A stretch of 64,000 nt of DNA from assembly GCF_001921205.1 (NCBI RefSeq), contig NZ_MSIE01000055.1:1-64000 (forward strand). Reading direction: 5' to 3'. The translations under genes were made by a program, and so were the position numbers. The notes under the pieces are model-generated. The model searched no databases and was not told the DNA's origin. It saw only the letters and a program-made list of their open reading frames with translations. The stretch is from Actinophytocola xanthii. GTDB lineage: Bacteria > Actinomycetota > Actinomycetes > Mycobacteriales > Pseudonocardiaceae. Each line of letters starts with the position of its first letter. The first letter of the stretch is position 1. Positions 45,416 through 55,700 of the stretch are shown in pieces.

Positions 45416-46216
45416 ATGCGCATCGTTGGCGTGCACGGCGTCGGTAACTACGACCCCGCGCGGAGCCCTTCGGCGGCTGCGATGCGGTTAGCCACCACCT
45501 GGGGGGCGGCGCTGAACGGCGTCAGGCAGATCGATCTAGCGGTCGCCTATTACGCGCACCACCTCCGTCCTGTCGCCGCACAGGGCGTGGAGGATGTCGG
45601 GCTCCTCGACGAGGAGGTCGCGCGGCTCGTGCTCGCGTGGGGCTTTGCCGCGGGGGCCCCCAATGAGCTGACGCAGGGGCCAGCAACGGTGCCGCTTCGA
45701 TATCTCACCGACTGGGTCGCCCGGAGTTTCGGGTTGGACTCGCGACTCGTGCGGTGGTTCGTCGCCGTGTTCTTCCGCGAGCTCGCCACCTATCTGTCGG
45801 GCACCGACGAGCAGGCGCGGCTCGATGCCCGGGAGGAGGTAGTCGGCGTGATCAAGCGGCACCGGCCCGATGTCGTCGTCGCACACTCGCTCGGCACCGT
45901 CGTGACCTACGAGGCGCTCGCCGCTAACCCGCACTTGTCCGTCGACCTGCTGGTGACCCTCGGGTCACCGCTTGGCATGCCCGATGTCGTGTACGAGCGA
46001 CTGCGGCCGATGCCGGCCGGCCGGCTGCCCGGAGTTCGGCGCTGGGTAAACATCGCCGACATCGGTGACCTGGTGGCGATCCCCCGGCGCCTCGGCGGCA
46101 GGTTCGCGACCGACGCCGACCACGAGGAGACGATCGGCCTATTCGACTTCCACCGCGTCCGCCGGTACCTCGCCGCCGAAAGGACACGTCAAGTGCTCAC
46201 GAATGCAGGTGGATGA
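45416..46216 (+). CDS. Alpha/beta hydrolase
   Basis: A 266-residue alpha/beta-hydrolase. HGVG (7-10) near the N-terminus is the oxyanion turn and Ser158 in VVAHSLGT is the nucleophile elbow. An Asp in ADIGDLV and a His in DADHEE or FDFHRV near the C-terminus are candidates for the rest of the triad. No signal peptide; cytosolic. Lipase, esterase or protease activity cannot be told apart. The start is the ATG at 45416, supported by the leaderless promoter; the frame is open to 45263. It converges on the caspase-STAND gene with a 20-bp overlap of the two 3' ends. Hydrolases of this type recur next to STAND genes as possible effectors. Confidence 0.8.
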   Translation: MRIVGVHGVGNYDPARSPSAAAMRLATTWGAALNGVRQIDLAVAYYAHHLRPVAAQGVEDVGLLDEEVARLVLAWGFAAGAPNELTQGPATVPLRYLTDWVARSFGLDSRLVRWFVAVFFRELATYLSGTDEQARLDAREEVVGVIKRHRPDVVVAHSLGTVVTYEALAANPHLSVDLLVTLGSPLGMPDVVYERLRPMPAGRLPGVRRWVNIADIGDLVAIPRRLGGRFATDADHEETIGLFDFHRVRRYLAAERTRQVLTNAGG

Positions 46217-49200
46217 CGCCGACATCGTTGCCGAACCCAACCACCACCACCCCCTCGGCCCCGAGGCCCACCGCGCCGACCGGGCCGGGGAACGCCACCT
46301 CCGCGAGCAACCCGCCGTTCTCGAGGTCCCAGCCGAGCACTGTTCCATCCTCGCCTCCCGCCAGCAGAACCGGCCGGTCTCGCCACCGGCCGGCCGACAA
46401 CGTCGTGATCTTCGTAGTGAAGCCGGTGAACGTCTGCACGCATGCACCGTCGCTCAGGCGCCACATCCGGACAATTCGATCCTCGCCACCGGACAGCACC
46501 ACATCCTCGCCGTCCGCATGTGATAAGGCGATGGCCCAGATCGCGCCCTGGTGGCCAGAAAACGTGTTCGGTTGTTCCGAACGCCAGACGTGCACGAGCC
46601 CATTCGTGCTTCCCGCTACCACGTACCGCCCACACGCCACCGACGTGAGGGCGGTCCGCTTGGCGGTGCCGAAAACCCGCACGCAGTGTCCCGTGTCGAG
46701 GTTCCACATCCGCGCGGTGCCGTCATGGGCCGCAGTAACGGCGTGCCGCTCGTCGCCCGGCGCGAACGCGGCGGCACGGATCCAACCCTTGTGGCCGGTG
46801 AAAACCCGCAGTGTTTCCCCGGAGTCCACGTCCCACAGCCGAGCCTGGCAATCGATGCCCCCACTCAACGCAGCCCGCCGGTCGCCGACGCGCGCCAACG
46901 CGACGGTGTGCACCCAGTCGCCATGCCCCTCGAGGACGAGGCCTGAGGTGCCGTCGCGGAGGTCCCACAGCCGGACAGTTCGATCTGTGCTCGCGGTGGC
47001 GAGGACGTCGTCGAGCACCGCAACACCGCGTATCGCGCCGTTGTGCTCCCGTCCCACCACCCGCCCGTCCTGACTGAGGGCGGCCGGTCGCGGCGCGGCC
47101 ACGGTGAAGAGATCGAGCTGCTCGCCGGTATCGATGTCGGAGACGATCGCCGTTCGGTAATTAGCCGCGAGGACCAGCGGGCGCCCCGCTGTCGTAACCG
47201 GCAGGAGTGCTTGGGGCAACGCGAGGCCGAGCCCCACGCCGAACCAACGAACACCTGTGTCGAGTTCCACCGCGCTGACAAAGCCCAACCGGTCCGCGAC
47301 GAACGCTACCGGCACACCGTGTCGTCTGCCGACCGCAAGCGGTCCCGTCATGATGTGCTTGGGCAATGTTTCGTCCAGCTCGCCTTGCACGAGACGGTGG
47401 ATCCGTGTGAGGTCCTCGGCACTCCTGAGATCCACCGTACCGTCCTGGTGTCCGCACAACACGATCCCGCGGCCATCGAGGTCCGCGACCGCGACGGCCG
47501 CGATGCTGGCACCGGTGTCAATGCTGACCCGCTGGGCGGCGCCGGTGATCCGCACAAGTTCCAGCCGGCGCCCGTGTGCCGACACCACCACCGCGCGACT
47601 GGCCACAGCACCGACGGTCACAGCGGTGATCGGACGGGTGAACCGCCTTGTGTCGTACTGTAGGCCGTCCGGTAGCCGCCATGCCGTCAGCCCCTCGCTG
47701 GCGTCGACGATCGCCAGGAACTGCGTACCGGAGTCCTCACCGAACGCGACGTGGTCGAAACGTCTCGCGCCCGTGCAGGTGAACAAAGCTACCTGGTTGG
47801 CGACGTCCCAGACCGTGCACGTGTCCTGGCCAGAGAGAACGCAGGCCACCACTCGATCAGCCCAGTGGCCGACGGCCAGACACCGGGACAACAGCCCACG
47901 GTACTCCTCTCCGACCATTGACACGGCACCCGTGCCGACGTTGGTGACGGAAAGCCCGGTCCAGTCGCTGATGGCGACCAACGGCGCATCGGACCGTCCG
48001 CCGATGACCAACGAGCCGGACTCGTTAATCCGCGAGTGCCCCCAGGTCTGTGCGTCGCGCTGGTCCATGGTGGCCCAGCGCGGTGTCCAGGTGAGTGGGG
48101 AGAGGTCCGCGACCTGGGCGAGCCGTTCGGCCACATCGCGGTGGCCGAGCCGGTGAGCGTCGATGACCAGCATCGCACGCCGCCGACCAGCGTCCAGGTG
48201 CCTGTGCTTCCAGACCGACTTCTGGTAGACGAGACCGGTCAGGCTGGGTCGACGACCCTCCATCAGCGAACTTCCCCGCCCGATCGAGTCCGGAGAGCCG
48301 AACGCAACGAAGCCGGGATCGTCGAGCACAGAGAGGCGCTGTTCGACCGTCGCGGCATGGTCGATGGCGTGGCGCAACAGGTACGGCTCGGCGTCCCGCC
48401 AGCGGGGCGGCGAGCCCAGCGTCGACATCAATGTAATGAACAGTGCCTTCATGCCACCCAGGTCCTGGCGCCTGAGGTGGTCCGCGAGGCCCTGGTGGAA
48501 CAGCCGGTACAGAACGGTGCCGTCCTCGTCGACGTCACGGCGGAGGTAGAACCGGGCGGCGTCCAGTACCGCGCCGGCGTCGACGGGACCCACCACGGCG
48601 TCGACGAGGCTACGAGGAATTCCGGCGCCGAAACTCCACGCGAGCACAGTCAGCACAGGACGCCACGACCGTCCAGCGCTTGCGGCCAGATCCAGCTCGA
48701 ACACCTCCGGGAGCGTGCGGGGGACTGCACGACCGGCCGCCATGGCCTCCGACGGGTCGGTGATCGCCGGGCGGTTGCGCAACTGGTGGGCGAACAGCCC
48801 TGCGACGAGGAACGCACCCCACTGGTCGCCGCGAACCACATCCTCGGGCGACGCCGAGACCCCGTCGTCCCAGGACCCGACCGTCCTCTGCTCGGTCAAC
48901 GCCGATGCGACGGTCTGCGCAATGACCTGGCGGGACGCCCGCAGCGCGGGCGTGCGGTACGCGGGCCGTAGGAGGTCATCGACATAGGCCGCGAGGTCGG
49001 CGCGCAGCTCCGCAGCGGGCACGTCGTCGAGATCGATCACTGTTGTCGCCTTCCAGCGCAACGGGTCGAACTCCCGCCACGGCCGGACGCCGACGACGAC
49101 TCTCGCCACAGCCGACAGCGGCAGGACAAGATCGGCCATCACTCCGACGGGTTTCATAGACTCGTCGAGCGCGTCGAGCACGACCGTCGGGAAGAGCATG

Positions 49201-50420
49201 GAGTCACGTAGCGCGGTCAACAACACCGAGGGGTCAGCGGTCGTCACAGGCACGTCGAGTTGGCGGGCCAGGGCTGCGACAATCTCACCGAGGTGCCGTT
49301 GCCGGCAGTGCACGGCTGCGAGACCGGGGTGGATCGCGGGCAACTCGTCGCGGCGGTCGCGCCACAGCGGCTCAGTGAGATCTGACAGCTCCGGATGCGC
49401 CGCACACACGGTGATTCCGAGCAAAGCCGATTTCCCCACGCCTGGACTGCCGGTGACGAGCACGAGGCACGGGTGCGGCGCTGGCGCGTCGAGGACGGCG
49501 GCCACGATTCGCAGCTCACCGCGCCTGCCGCGGAACGCGCCGGGACGAATTCGATCGCCATCGATCTCGAGGCTGCCACCGGCGGCCCGGCCCGCAAAGT
49601 GCCGCCAGTCGAGTGCCTCGTCGACACCGTCAAGGAACGGTCGCGTCGTATCGTCGATCCGAACCTGAGGGCCGCCGACGAACGCCGGGTTCCGTATGAA
49701 CGGGAAGTTCGGGATCGCAGCAGGGTCGCAGCGAACCGACACCACACGTTGCTCGTACCGATCCTCGGACAGCCGGTCCACCTCGCGACGGATCTCCCGC
49801 GCGACGCGCTCGACCGGCACAAACTCGAAGGAGGCAGAGATGTCCAGCGCACCGGCCGCGATCCGCGTCAGAACCACTGCGATCGCCCTGCTGAACCGCC
49901 CCGCATACGCCAGGTCGCGCTGCCCGGTCGCCGCGATCACCCAGGCACGGCGCTGCTCATCGGGGATGTAGCCCTGCCACTCCAGCCGGGTGATCGTCCC
50001 GGAGTAACACAGGTCGACCAGGAACAGCACGCTCGGGCCGGAGCCCCCGGCACGCCCCTCGACGGCCGTCAGCCATCGCTCGATCTCGGTGCGGGCACCC
50101 GCCTGTCCGTCGCTGCCAACCACGAGCAGCTTCGCCGTACGCTCGTGCACCACGCCATGACCGATGACGTGCACGATGACCACCTCGTGGACGTCGCACG
50201 AGTCCAGGTAGTCCTCGACCCGCCTCCCAAGCTCGGACGCCGGCAGGTCGACCAGCCGCTCGACCGAGGTGTACCCGAGATCTGCGAGACGCTCGGTCAA
50301 CTCCGCCGCCAACGGCACGGAGAACGGCAACGGTGGATAAGGGATCACATCGTCTTCGGCCAGCGGATCGCCAAACGAGGAGCACACCACGCTCAGCAGG
50401 CGACGATGGGAAGAAATCAC
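46197..50420 (-). CDS. Caspase-like protease-STAND NTPase-WD40 protein
   Basis: A 1407-residue multidomain protein. The N-terminal ~230 residues are a caspase/C14 peptidase domain with the dyad His88 (HVIGHGVV) and Cys138 (FLVDLCYSG). A P-loop NTPase follows with SPGVGKS near 322-330 and Walker B near TVVLDALDE. A helical middle leads to a beta-propeller region (about 787-1400) with WD40-type units such as RTVRLWDLRDG and CQARLWDVDSG. This is the metacaspase-STAND-propeller layout of bacterial NLR-like proteins. Infection or damage signals are thought to be read by the propeller and released as proteolysis. GTG 50420 has no ribosome site. An ISL3 element begins 84 bp upstream and may have replaced the native promoter. 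Confidence 0.87.
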   Translation of the reverse strand: MISSHRRLLSVVCSSFGDPLAEDDVIPYPPLPFSVPLAAELTERLADLGYTSVERLVDLPASELGRRVEDYLDSCDVHEVVIVHVIGHGVVHERTAKLLVVGSDGQAGARTEIERWLTAVEGRAGGSGPSVLFLVDLCYSGTITRLEWQGYIPDEQRRAWVIAATGQRDLAYAGRFSRAIAVVLTRIAAGALDISASFEFVPVERVAREIRREVDRLSEDRYEQRVVSVRCDPAAIPNFPFIRNPAFVGGPQVRIDDTTRPFLDGVDEALDWRHFAGRAAGGSLEIDGDRIRPGAFRGRRGELRIVAAVLDAPAPHPCLVLVTGSPGVGKSALLGITVCAAHPELSDLTEPLWRDRRDELPAIHPGLAAVHCRQRHLGEIVAALARQLDVPVTTADPSVLLTALRDSMLFPTVVLDALDESMKPVGVMADLVLPLSAVARVVVGVRPWREFDPLRWKATTVIDLDDVPAAELRADLAAYVDDLLRPAYRTPALRASRQVIAQTVASALTEQRTVGSWDDGVSASPEDVVRGDQWGAFLVAGLFAHQLRNRPAITDPSEAMAAGRAVPRTLPEVFELDLAASAGRSWRPVLTVLAWSFGAGIPRSLVDAVVGPVDAGAVLDAARFYLRRDVDEDGTVLYRLFHQGLADHLRRQDLGGMKALFITLMSTLGSPPRWRDAEPYLLRHAIDHAATVEQRLSVLDDPGFVAFGSPDSIGRGSSLMEGRRPSLTGLVYQKSVWKHRHLDAGRRRAMLVIDAHRLGHRDVAERLAQVADLSPLTWTPRWATMDQRDAQTWGHSRINESGSLVIGGRSDAPLVAISDWTGLSVTNVGTGAVSMVGEEYRGLLSRCLAVGHWADRVVACVLSGQDTCTVWDVANQVALFTCTGARRFDHVAFGEDSGTQFLAIVDASEGLTAWRLPDGLQYDTRRFTRPITAVTVGAVASRAVVVSAHGRRLELVRITGAAQRVSIDTGASIAAVAVADLDGRGIVLCGHQDGTVDLRSAEDLTRIHRLVQGELDETLPKHIMTGPLAVGRRHGVPVAFVADRLGFVSAVELDTGVRWFGVGLGLALPQALLPVTTAGRPLVLAANYRTAIVSDIDTGEQLDLFTVAAPRPAALSQDGRVVGREHNGAIRGVAVLDDVLATASTDRTVRLWDLRDGTSGLVLEGHGDWVHTVALARVGDRRAALSGGIDCQARLWDVDSGETLRVFTGHKGWIRAAAFAPGDERHAVTAAHDGTARMWNLDTGHCVRVFGTAKRTALTSVACGRYVVAGSTNGLVHVWRSEQPNTFSGHQGAIWAIALSHADGEDVVLSGGEDRIVRMWRLSDGACVQTFTGFTTKITTLSAGRWRDRPVLLAGGEDGTVLGWDLENGGLLAEVAFPGPVGAVGLGAEGVVVVGFGNDVGVIHLHS

Positions 50421-50504
50421 AGCGAGCCATAATTCCGCACCTCACCACAACCGACAAGGACCGACTCGCCGACTGAGCTTCCCCCGTGGGACTGTAAAAC
50501 GAGC

Positions 50505-52133
50505 GGCTCTGGCGCACTTTCGGTGGTGGCGTGGCACGTCCCCGGCGGAGCCCGGGTTCGGGGTTGCCTGATCGTTTGTGGCTGAGGTGGCGAAGCTGGT
50601 CAGCGCGGTGTTCTCGGGGCTTTCGGCGCTGTCGATCGAGGATGTCGAGGACGCTGGCGATGTGATCGTGGTGCGCATCGACCAGGGGCGATGAGGTGCC
50701 GTGTCCTGCTTGTGGCACTCCCACGGGCCGGGTCCACGCCTTCCACGAGCGGATCCCCGCGGATGTACCGGTCGATGGACGCCGGGTGTTGGTGAGGTTG
50801 CGGATCCGTCGGATGCGTTGCCCTGTCGCAGAGTGCGCGCGCCGGACGTTCCGGGAGCAGGTGCCGGGCTTGATCGAGCGATACCAACGACGGACCGTTC
50901 GGCTGGGTGAACAGGTCCGGAGCGTCATGCGCGAACTGGCCGGCAGGGCCTCCGCCCGGTTGCTGCCGGCTCTCGGGATCGTGGTCGGTCGAGGCACGGC
51001 GGTGCGGGTCCTGCTGGGCATCCCGCTGCCGGAGCGCGCGGTGCCGCGGGTGCTGGGGATCGATGACTTCGCCCTGCGCAGAGGTCATGACTACGCCACC
51101 GTGGTGATCGACGCCGACACCGGTGCCCGGATCGATGTGTTGTCTGGGCGCGGCGCCGAGGTGGTGGCTGGCTGGTTGCGGGCGCATCCAGGAGTCGAGG
51201 TCGTGTGCCGGGACGGTTCGACCGCGTATGCCCAGGCCGTGCGGGACGCGCTGCCCAACGCGGTCCAGGTCGCCGACCGATGGCATGTCTGGCACGGCTT
51301 GTGCGACGCCGTGGCCAAAGAGGTAGCGGCCCACAGCGCGTGCTGGGCGACGGCCACGGGACTGCGCGAGGGAAAGCTCGCCGAGACCACTCTCCAGCGG
51401 TGCCAGCAGATCCATACCCTGCTCGAGGCCGGAGTCGGGCTGCTGGACTGCTCACGCCGCCTCGACCTGGCGATGAACACCCTCAAGCGATACGCCCGCG
51501 CCGCCAAACCGGAACGTGTCCAACGGGTCCCCAAGTACCGGTCCTGCATGGTCGACCCCTACCGGGACCACCTCCGCGCCCGCCGTGAACAGGAATCGGC
51601 GGTAGGGGCCACCGCACTGCTGGCCGAGATCCGCGCAATGGGCTACACCGGCAGCCACAACCTCCTCGTGCGCTACCTCAACCAGGGACGGCACCTCGAT
51701 GACCATCCACACATCTCGCCACGTCGGGCCGCCGGGATGCTACTGACCCGGCCAGCGAACCTCACCGAACGGCAACGCGAACGACTCGAAACCCTGACCG
51801 CTGCCTGCTCCGAGATGACCACGTTGGCCGCCGCCGTGCGATCCTTCGCCGCCCTGCTCGCTCCCCGCGAGGACAACCCGGCCCGACTGGCGGAATGGAC
51901 CACCGCCACACGCGAGGCCGATCTACCCCACGTCCACTCCTTCACCCGAGGCCTCGACCAGGACATCGACGCCGTCACCGCCGCGATCACCCGCGAACAC
52001 CACAACGGACGCACCGAAGGCGTCAACACCAAGACCAAGCTGCTCAAGCGGCAGATGTACGGAAGAGCCGGCTTCGCTCTCCTACGCCACCGCATCCTCC
52101 TCGGATAACCACCATCGGAAGTACGCCCTGACC
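50505..52133 (+). mobile_element. ISL3-family insertion sequence
   Basis: Imperfect ~25-bp terminal inverted repeats (ggctctggcgcactttcggt at 50505; its partner reads ggtcagggcgtacttccgat on the minus strand from 52133) enclose one transposase gene. The flanking 8-mers (50497-50504 and 52134-52141) do not match, so no target duplication is visible. That may mean an old insertion or a later rearrangement. Confidence 0.75.
50578..52108 (+). pseudogene. ISL3 transposase with early frameshift
   Basis: The long frame (from GTG 50696) lacks the usual first ~40 residues. These are found just upstream in another frame from GTG 50578 (VAEVAKLVSAVFSGLSALSIEDV...), which ends in TGA at about 50694. The rest is complete and typical of ISL3: CPACGTPTGRVHAFHER zinc site, REQVPGLIERYQRRT, VLGIDDFALRRGHDYAT with the first Asp, CRDGSTAYA with the second, and EGVNTKTKLLKRQMYGRAGF with the Glu near the C-terminus. 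One base gained or lost in the G-run near 50687 explains the break. A programmed shift is possible but less likely. Confidence 0.8.
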
Positions 52134-52273
52134 TGCGCGGATGTGCTCATTGACCGTTGTTGGTTGCCGTGGTCTGCCGACGTCACTCTGGGAAAATCCT
52201 GGGACGCACTGTCCCTAATAGACAGATATCTTCCATGTCAAGCACTGCTTCTCGTCTGTTGTCATCGTTCTGG

Positions 52274-52702
52274 TCAACGGGATAGGTGTCGCGGAGTGCG
52301 ACGGGGATATCGCTGCCGGAGTGCCCCGACCGTGCGGACGCGGCAGCCGAGGTGACTGACGAGGTTCCGTAACTGGGAGAAGCCGTAGTTGGCCTCGTCG
52401 AAGCCGGGCTCCAGGGCGATCATCTTGGCTTGGACCTGGGAGGCGGTTGGAGTGTCGGTGGGTAGCTGTTCCATGGCGCCGACAAGCAGTGCTTCGGCGT
52501 TTACGAGGGCGAAGCCGGGCAGGGATCCGTGCCCCGCTCGGCGAAGCGGTGCCGGGGTCCCGGGTCGTGTCAAGGCATGTGGGGGCGCGCGGACCAGCAG
52601 CGTCCCGGCACTCCCGGCATCCACTTCGGCTACGCTCGACAGCTGTCCAGCGAACGGGGTTCTACTCGTCCAGTTGCTGCAGTCGCACCGAGGCTCGATC
52701 AC
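52274..52702 (-). CDS. OST-HTH/LOTUS-domain fragment
   Basis: The last ~70 residues (ALLVGAMEQLPTD ... FDEANYGFSQLRNLVSHLGCRV) resemble an OST-HTH (LOTUS) domain, a small winged helix that usually follows an NYN RNase domain in bacteria. The first ~65 residues are Pro/Arg/Ala-rich and unconvincing, so the real start may be further in (for example a GTG near 52623), or the nuclease part has been deleted. It lies immediately 3' of the large NTPase gene on the same strand, overlapping its end by 41 bp if the longest frame is used. Low certainty as an expressed gene. Confidence 0.4.
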   Translation of the reverse strand: MIEPRCDCSNWTSRTPFAGQLSSVAEVDAGSAGTLLVRAPPHALTRPGTPAPLRRAGHGSLPGFALVNAEALLVGAMEQLPTDTPTASQVQAKMIALEPGFDEANYGFSQLRNLVSHLGCRVRTVGALRQRYPRRTPRHLSR

Positions 52703-55700
52703 CTGCGGCGGCCAAGCCGTCGATGATGCGGTGGTAGCGGCTCTTGGCCTCGCCCATGGTTACCCCCGTGCTGCGAAGTCCGATAACCCACTCCTCCAGC
52801 AGCCACAGGTGATTGGCGATGAGGTCGTAACGACCGTCGATGATCGACTCGATCCAGGTCAGCGCCGTGGTCATCTGCCACCGCACGGGTGCACTCCTGG
52901 CGAACTTGATCACGGCGTCAACGGCTTTGGGTTCGCGGCGACTGAGCTGTAGCCACCGGTCGGCGAGTGTATCGAGCGCGTCGGGCTGGATCCAGTTCTG
53001 GCGGCAGCGGCTGAGGGTGGTGTCGATGTCGGGATCCCAGGACCTCGGGTTCGGGGTGGGCAGCAGGGCTGCGGTCATGTACTCGAATCCGCGGTGCTGG
53101 GAGCGCGCAGCGGCTCCGTCAGCGACGGTGTCGAGGGCGATTTCCATTGCCCAGGGCCAGAACTCCGCCAGGGATTGTCGGAGGTTGTCGTGGTAGGTGA
53201 AGACGGTCGCGAAGCCGTCAAAGAGTTTGTGTAGAGCGTCGCTGTCGGTTGCGTAGCTCGTGATGTGGGCTGCGACCGGCCCGCGGTCACCGTCGAGGGC
53301 GATCGTGATCATTCGCTGGGCGATCGGTTCGTGCGCGGTGTGCGCGTGGTGGTCGTAGTCGTTGCGCCACCAGTGGGCGAGGCTTCTGCGGTGGGCGTCC
53401 CAGAGCGGGCCCCACAGCTCGGTGACCGCACTGTCCAGACATGGCACGTGCCGGGCGTCGACCACGCACGTCAACGGCATGCGCAGCCGGTTGAGCAGAA
53501 GCTCGTCGTCGGCGACGGTCGTCAGCGACTCGTGCACCGGTGCAGCCAGCGGATCGGGTCGCCGCTGATGGGTCCGGGGGTCCGGAGGTCCGAGCCTGCT
53601 GTCGATCAGGCCCGCGGTGGCGGCGACCCACACTGGTGCGTGCCGGCGGCAGGGGTCAAGGCCGACCACAGCGGCACCGCCGGGGCCGCCGTCGAACTCA
53701 ACGCCGAATTCGGTGCCGGTGTCGTTGTGGGCCTCGCACGGCGCGGTCCACACCGGCTCGCAGCCCAGGGCGAAGATCGCGCGCACCTCGTCGAACTCGC
53801 TGGTGGCCAGGGCGTGCAGGCACGCCTGCACGCGCGAGGGATCCAGGCCCAGATCGTCGAAGGGCGCGAGCACGAGCAGCGGCGCGGACGCCGCCGCGGC
53901 ACGATCGGCGCCTATCGAGAACAGCGATCCGCTGTAGCTGAAGTCGTCGCCGTGCGGGTTGTCGGCGGCCCACATCACCGTGTCAACGGCCCACTTGACA
54001 TCAGGGGGCGTCACCGTCGCCAGCCCCAGGGCGTGGGCGCGCACGGCGGCCGCGGCGACAGCGACGAGGGGGTTCTCCGGCCAGGGCATGCCGGTGGGCG
54101 GCTGCTCGGTCTCGGCGATCGCGCGTGCGGTGGCGAGGTCCTCGGCGAGGGTGTCGACGGGCCAGTGTGCGGGGTTGTCGTTGTGGCGGCTGTAGCGGTT
54201 CTGCAGTCCGTACAGGGTGTTGGTCGTGTTTAGTTCCGCGTCGCGGGGTGCGAGGACGTGCTCGAGCCGTTCGGGTCGCTCGAACTCGATGCGCAGATGC
54301 TCGCCGTCGCGGCTCATTCGATAGTTGTCGATGCGGAACTGTTCGGCCCAGGTCTCGATGACCGCGAGGTGCTCGTTGTTGTCACTGTCGGCGGAACTGG
54401 CAAGTTGGGCGCGGGCGGTGCTGGTGAGGGTGTGGCCGACGGCCTGCAGCTGGGCTAGGCGGTCGTCGTCGCCGGCGAGCCGGGCGTTGATGACCATCGT
54501 GCCCACGGTCTGCTGGAAGGTCTGTGTGCGCCGCTCGGATCCGGTCAGCTTGTCGGCGTCGGCGGCGCGGACACGCAATCCGTAGTCGCTGCTGACGCGG
54601 GCGTGCTCGAGATGCCAGATGGCCGGAGACGCCAGGAACGGATCGAGCAGTGCGCCGGTGAGGTTCGGGTGCCGGGTCAGCACGCCGACGAGCAGCGCGG
54701 GTATCGCGAGGTTGTGGCAGTCGCGCAGCAGCACCTCGACGAGCCGTGATGCCGGGAACTCCAACTGCTCCAGCAGGTGGTCGATGTACCGTTCCAGCGC
54801 CAGCAACGCGCTCATGCACGCGTACGGGCCAACGCTGGTGGCGCGGTACCACGCCCAGACGTGGCTGTCGCCGACGTAGAGCCGGTCACCGATTCCCGGC
54901 ACGTCCAGACGCACGCCGTCCAGGTCGTCGGTGTCACTGTCACGGGCATGGCCGTGCAGATTGGCCAGCTTCTGCACGCGGACCGTGGCGGCGTGGTCGA
55001 GCATGCGGTTGAGGAAGCCGATGGTGTCCATCGGGATGGTGTGCAGCAGCCGGAAGAACGGCCCGTAGAACCACGCGGCCCGGGGCACGCCGAATCCGGG
55101 GGTGAGGCCGTGCTTGAAGTCGCGGATGCCGTCGTCGAGGTCGTGACCGCCCCAGCGCTCGTGCTCGGACGGTTTTTTGATGTAGTAGGCCTCGGCGAGA
55201 TCGAGCAGCAGCGCGGGCCGGGCCGCTGACATGCTGACGGCGACGTGGACCGACTCCACCGCGGCGTTGAGATGTCCTGGGCTATCGTCGGCGGCCTGAC
55301 GCAGGCGAGCCTCTGCGCGGTCGTCGATGTCGGGGCCCAGACACGCGAGTGCTTCGATCGCGAAGTCGTCGTAGAGGGCCGGGTCACCGTCGAGAATGGT
55401 GTCGCGGACCTCGCGGCGCAACGGATGCGGCAGCGCGTGGGTGTCAGCCATGCCCCGCAACCACGCCAGGACCAGGTTCTGGATGACCTGACGCACGGTG
55501 CGATGACCCGAGCTCGGCCGGCCTTCGATCACCGGCCGTTCGCAGAAGATGACCTTCACCAGCGGTGCGAGCGCGAACGCGTCGCCGACCGTGCCGCTGA
55601 TGTAGCGGGTCTCGGCCAGGCGCAGCAGTGTCATCAACGCGGCGCTGTCGTCGCCGGTGAACGTGTCCCACAGCTGCCGGATGGCCGCGTCCGCGTCGCC

